NCBI GenBank assembly: GCA_018700655.1
Contig: JABIUG010000399.1
Location: 1 to 9,248, forward strand
Direction of reading: 5' to 3'
Source of the DNA: Rhodospirillaceae bacterium
GTDB lineage: Bacteria > Pseudomonadota > Alphaproteobacteria > SP197
Length of the DNA: 9,248 nt
Within the stretch, counting starts at the first letter, position 1. Each line of letters starts with the position of its first letter. This document shows, piece by piece, positions 7,078 to 9,248 of the stretch. A program made the translations under genes and the position numbers. The notes beneath the pieces are model-generated. The model was not told the origin of the DNA. It saw only the letters and a program-made list of their open reading frames with translations, and did not search any database.

Positions 7078-8697
7078 ATGGCGACGCAAAGACGGGTTCT
7101 GACAGGCGGTCGCATCTTTACGGCGGATTCGGAGAATCCTTGGGCAGATGCTGTCGTTGTTGACGGCGAGAAGATCGCCTTTGTCGGCGGCGCAGACGAG
7201 GCGCTGGCCATCGCTGGTGTAGACGCAGAGCACATCGATGCCGGCGGCGGCCTTGTCATGCCGGGATTCGTCGATGGCCATGTGCATGTGACCCTGACAG
7301 GTGCTTCCATGCTCAAGGCCTATCTTCGCGATGCCGAAAGCGTTGAGGACATTCAGCAACTGGTTAGAGCCTGGGCCGACAAAAATCCCGATGCGCCGCG
7401 TGTGCTGGGGACGGACTGGATTCATTCCGTGCTGCCGGACAACAAACCCACCAAGGAGATTCTGGACGCAGTCGTGTCGGATCGGCCGGTCTATCTCGAC
7501 GCGTTCGATTTTCATTCCTGCTGGGTCAATTCCGCCGCGCTGAGAGAACTCGGTATCGACGACGACACGCCGGACCCCGCCGGGGGAACCATCGCGCGCG
7601 ATCCCGAAACCGGTGAAGCCACCGGTCATTTGCTCGAAAGCGCGCATTTCGAGCTGGTCACGCCGATGCTGGCACGTGTCCCTGATGACGTACGGGACGG
7701 TTATGTCTCCACGGCACTCGAAGCGTTCGCCCGGGCTGGTATCACCACGGTCGTCGAGATGGCCATGGAGGAGGAAGCACTCGAATCCCTGGCCCGCAAA
7801 AGGGATGCCGGCACGCTGACCACCCGCGTCGTCGCGCACATGATCATCTGGCGCAAGGGCGATCTCAATGAAGAACTCGCGCTGGTGAAACGCGCAGCGG
7901 AACTGGCTGAACAGTACCAGGGCGACTGGCTCAGGGTCGGGGGTGTCAAGATCATCGGCGATGGCTCGATTGATGCCTGTACGGCAGCGCTCAGCCAACC
8001 TTACGTCAACGGTTCAAGCAGCGATCCGATCTGGACGCCCGAGGCGCTCGATGCGGTGGTCGAAGCTGCCGATGCCGCGGGCCTTCAGGTTGCGGTTCAT
8101 GCCGTAGGCGACCTTGCGATCCGCAACACGGTCGATGCCATCGAAAAGGCCATGCAGGCCAACGGAACGTCGGGCAGGCGTCACCGCATCGAACATCTCG
8201 AACATGCCCATGAAGAAGACATCAACCGGATGGGAAAGCTTGGCATCACGGCATCGATGCAGCCGGTCCACATGGACCCCGCCTATCTGCAGAACTGGAT
8301 CGCGATGGTTGGGCCCGAGCGTGCGAACAACGGCTTTGCCTGGCCGCTGCATGTCGCAGCCGGATCAACCCTTGCGTTCGGTACAGACGCGCCGACCACG
8401 CCGCACTGGTCGCTTCCCAATATGTACATCGCGACGACCCGCAAATCGCCGGTCGATGATTCCCTGCCGGCGCTTCGTCCCGACTGGGCGCTGCCGGTCG
8501 AAGAGGCCATCGTGCACGGCACCCGTGATTCGGCGTGGGCCGCCTGGCTGGAACACACGACTGGAGTCCTCAAACCGGGCCTTGCCGCCGACATCGTCGT
8601 GGTCGATCGTGATTTCTTCGCAGACGGCCCGGACGCGCTACTCAAGGCCAATGTGGTGCTGACCATGATGGGCGGTGAAATTGTCTATTCGCACTAA
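7078..8697 (+). CDS. Metal-dependent amidohydrolase (Amidohydrolase_3; YtcJ / N-substituted formamide deformylase-like)
   Basis: A 539-residue hydrolase of the amidohydrolase superfamily with the composite beta-sandwich formed from both ends (LTGGRIFTADSENPWADAV at the start; KPGLAADIVVVDRDFF near the end). Metal-site motifs of the TIM barrel are present: DGHVH (66-70; His68 and His70), Lys291 in GGVKIIGDGSIDACTAAL (a candidate bridging lysine), His341 in VAVHAVGD, His373 in RIEHLEHAH, and Asp437 in FGTDAPT, the usual general base. DFHSCWVNSAAL (144-155) matches the family block that more often reads DGHSxWVNS. Relatives hydrolyse N-formyl or N-acyl amines and similar amides; many are uncharacterised, so the substrate is unknown. 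No signal peptide. The ATG at 7078 follows GAGGGG at about 9-10 nt. It lies 72 nt after the FAD oxidase on the same strand, and the transporter begins about 40-70 nt after its stop. Confidence 0.92.
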   Translation: MATQRRVLTGGRIFTADSENPWADAVVVDGEKIAFVGGADEALAIAGVDAEHIDAGGGLVMPGFVDGHVHVTLTGASMLKAYLRDAESVEDIQQLVRAWADKNPDAPRVLGTDWIHSVLPDNKPTKEILDAVVSDRPVYLDAFDFHSCWVNSAALRELGIDDDTPDPAGGTIARDPETGEATGHLLESAHFELVTPMLARVPDDVRDGYVSTALEAFARAGITTVVEMAMEEEALESLARKRDAGTLTTRVVAHMIIWRKGDLNEELALVKRAAELAEQYQGDWLRVGGVKIIGDGSIDACTAALSQPYVNGSSSDPIWTPEALDAVVEAADAAGLQVAVHAVGDLAIRNTVDAIEKAMQANGTSGRRHRIEHLEHAHEEDINRMGKLGITASMQPVHMDPAYLQNWIAMVGPERANNGFAWPLHVAAGSTLAFGTDAPTTPHWSLPNMYIATTRKSPVDDSLPALRPDWALPVEEAIVHGTRDSAWAAWLEHTTGVLKPGLAADIVVVDRDFFADGPDALLKANVVLTMMGGEIVYSH

Positions 8698-8736
8698 CGG
8701 TTCGGTGTCGAATGGCGCGCAATCACGGTTGTTCCT

Positions 8737-9248
8737 TTGAACGACCATCCCGTGCCGCTTACACCGCCGATGTTTGCGTTGTTTGCGGCACTGTTTCTAC
8801 TGTTCTGGTCGACCGGGTTCGTTGCCGCGAAGTTCGGCCTGCCATACGCCGAGCCCCTGACATTTTTGGGTACGCGATTTGTCATCGCCAGTGTGCTCAT
8901 GCTGCTGCTCTGCTTTGTCCTGCGCGCCAGTTGGCCCCGACGGCTACGCGAGTACGGTCACATCATCATCGCCGGCCTGCTCGTGCAGATTGGCTATCTG
9001 ATCGGTGTCTACTACGGCATCTACCTCGGGGTCTCGATCGGGATAATGGCTCTGATCGTCGGGCTGCAGCCGTTGGTCACCAGTGTCCTGGTCGGGCCGT
9101 TGCTCGGCGAGTCGGTCAGCCCGCGCCAGCGGCTCGGGCTCGTGCTCGGCTTCGGCGGCCTGGGCCTGGTAGTCGCTGAGAAGGTTGCTTTTGGCGAGGC
9201 GGTCTGGCTGGGATACCTGCTTGGACTGATGGCACTTGTCGCCATCAC
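8737..9248 (+). CDS. EamA/DMT-superfamily transporter, N-terminal half, cut by window edge
   Basis: The open frame continues past the window end. From the ATG at 8770, 159 residues are visible of a family that is usually about 290-310 residues with ten membrane helices in two EamA repeats. Hydrophobic segments lie near residues 1-20, 31-52, 64-84, 87-111, 121-139 and 146 to the edge, so the first repeat is complete. FWSTGFVAAKFG (12-23), with a conserved early Trp-Ser, then PLTFLGTRF (29-37), GLQPLVTS (98-105) and GESVSPRQRLG (114-123) are the standard EamA signature blocks. Members are inner-membrane exporters or permeases of amino acids and other metabolites. The start is uncertain: TTG 8737, GTG 8752 and ATG 8770 are in frame, none with a clear Shine-Dalgarno sequence; I give the widest extent. 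The frame equals that of the amidohydrolase, separated by its TAA. Co-transcription with the upstream genes is possible but unproven. Confidence 0.88.
   Translation, partial: MNDHPVPLTPPMFALFAALFLLFWSTGFVAAKFGLPYAEPLTFLGTRFVIASVLMLLLCFVLRASWPRRLREYGHIIIAGLLVQIGYLIGVYYGIYLGVSIGIMALIVGLQPLVTSVLVGPLLGESVSPRQRLGLVLGFGGLGLVVAEKVAFGEAVWLGYLLGLMALVAI

Noticed and set aside
6109..7998. A 629-codon open frame on the minus strand crossing the oxidase, the gap and most of the amidohydrolase.
   Set aside because: Both plus-strand genes have intact family motifs and good starts. The antisense translation is rich in His, Arg, Asp and Gly with no recognisable domain, as expected for GC-biased third positions read backwards.
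8712..9179. A 155-codon plus-strand frame starting ATG at 8712.
   Set aside because: It is out of frame with the clearly hydrophobic EamA protein in the same stretch and its translation is Arg/Ala-rich without motifs.

Overview
The window looks like a high-GC (clearly GC-biased third positions, by eye about 60% or a little more) proteobacterial chromosome segment. I infer an alphaproteobacterium from the gene repertoire, protein style and tight gene packing; there is no rRNA or other marker gene to prove it. Nearly all of the DNA is coding. I see no mobile element, CRISPR array, tRNA or rRNA.

Left part (1-5594, minus strand): a four-gene fatty-acid beta-oxidation cluster. In transcription order it is an AlkK-like medium-chain acyl-CoA synthetase, an acyl-CoA dehydrogenase of the ACAD10/ACAD11 type, a bifunctional enoyl-CoA hydratase/3-hydroxyacyl-CoA dehydrogenase of the FadB/peroxisomal MFE-1 type, and the first 140 residues of a degradative 3-ketoacyl-CoA thiolase that runs off the left edge. 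The gene order follows the chemical order: activation, first oxidation, hydration plus second oxidation, thiolysis. Gaps are 29 to about 95 nt, so one operon is likely. A plausible sigma70-type promoter lies just upstream (5631-5659).

Right part (5704-9248, plus strand), divergent from the first block across a 109-nt intergenic region: a DAO-fold FAD-dependent amine/amino-acid oxidase (OrdL/PuuB-like), an amidohydrolase of the YtcJ/N-substituted formamide deformylase type, and the first half of an EamA/DMT-family membrane transporter cut by the right edge. The first two may form a small operon for an N-acylated or N-formylated amine, with the amidohydrolase freeing the amine and the oxidase oxidising it. 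Substrate and order of steps are inference.

Nothing here is an unmistakably new system. The points most worth a second look are the pairing of oxidase, amidohydrolase and DMT transporter, the 'peroxisome-like' composition of the beta-oxidation operon, and a perfect 6-bp hairpin that covers an alternative ribosome-binding site of the dehydrogenase gene.
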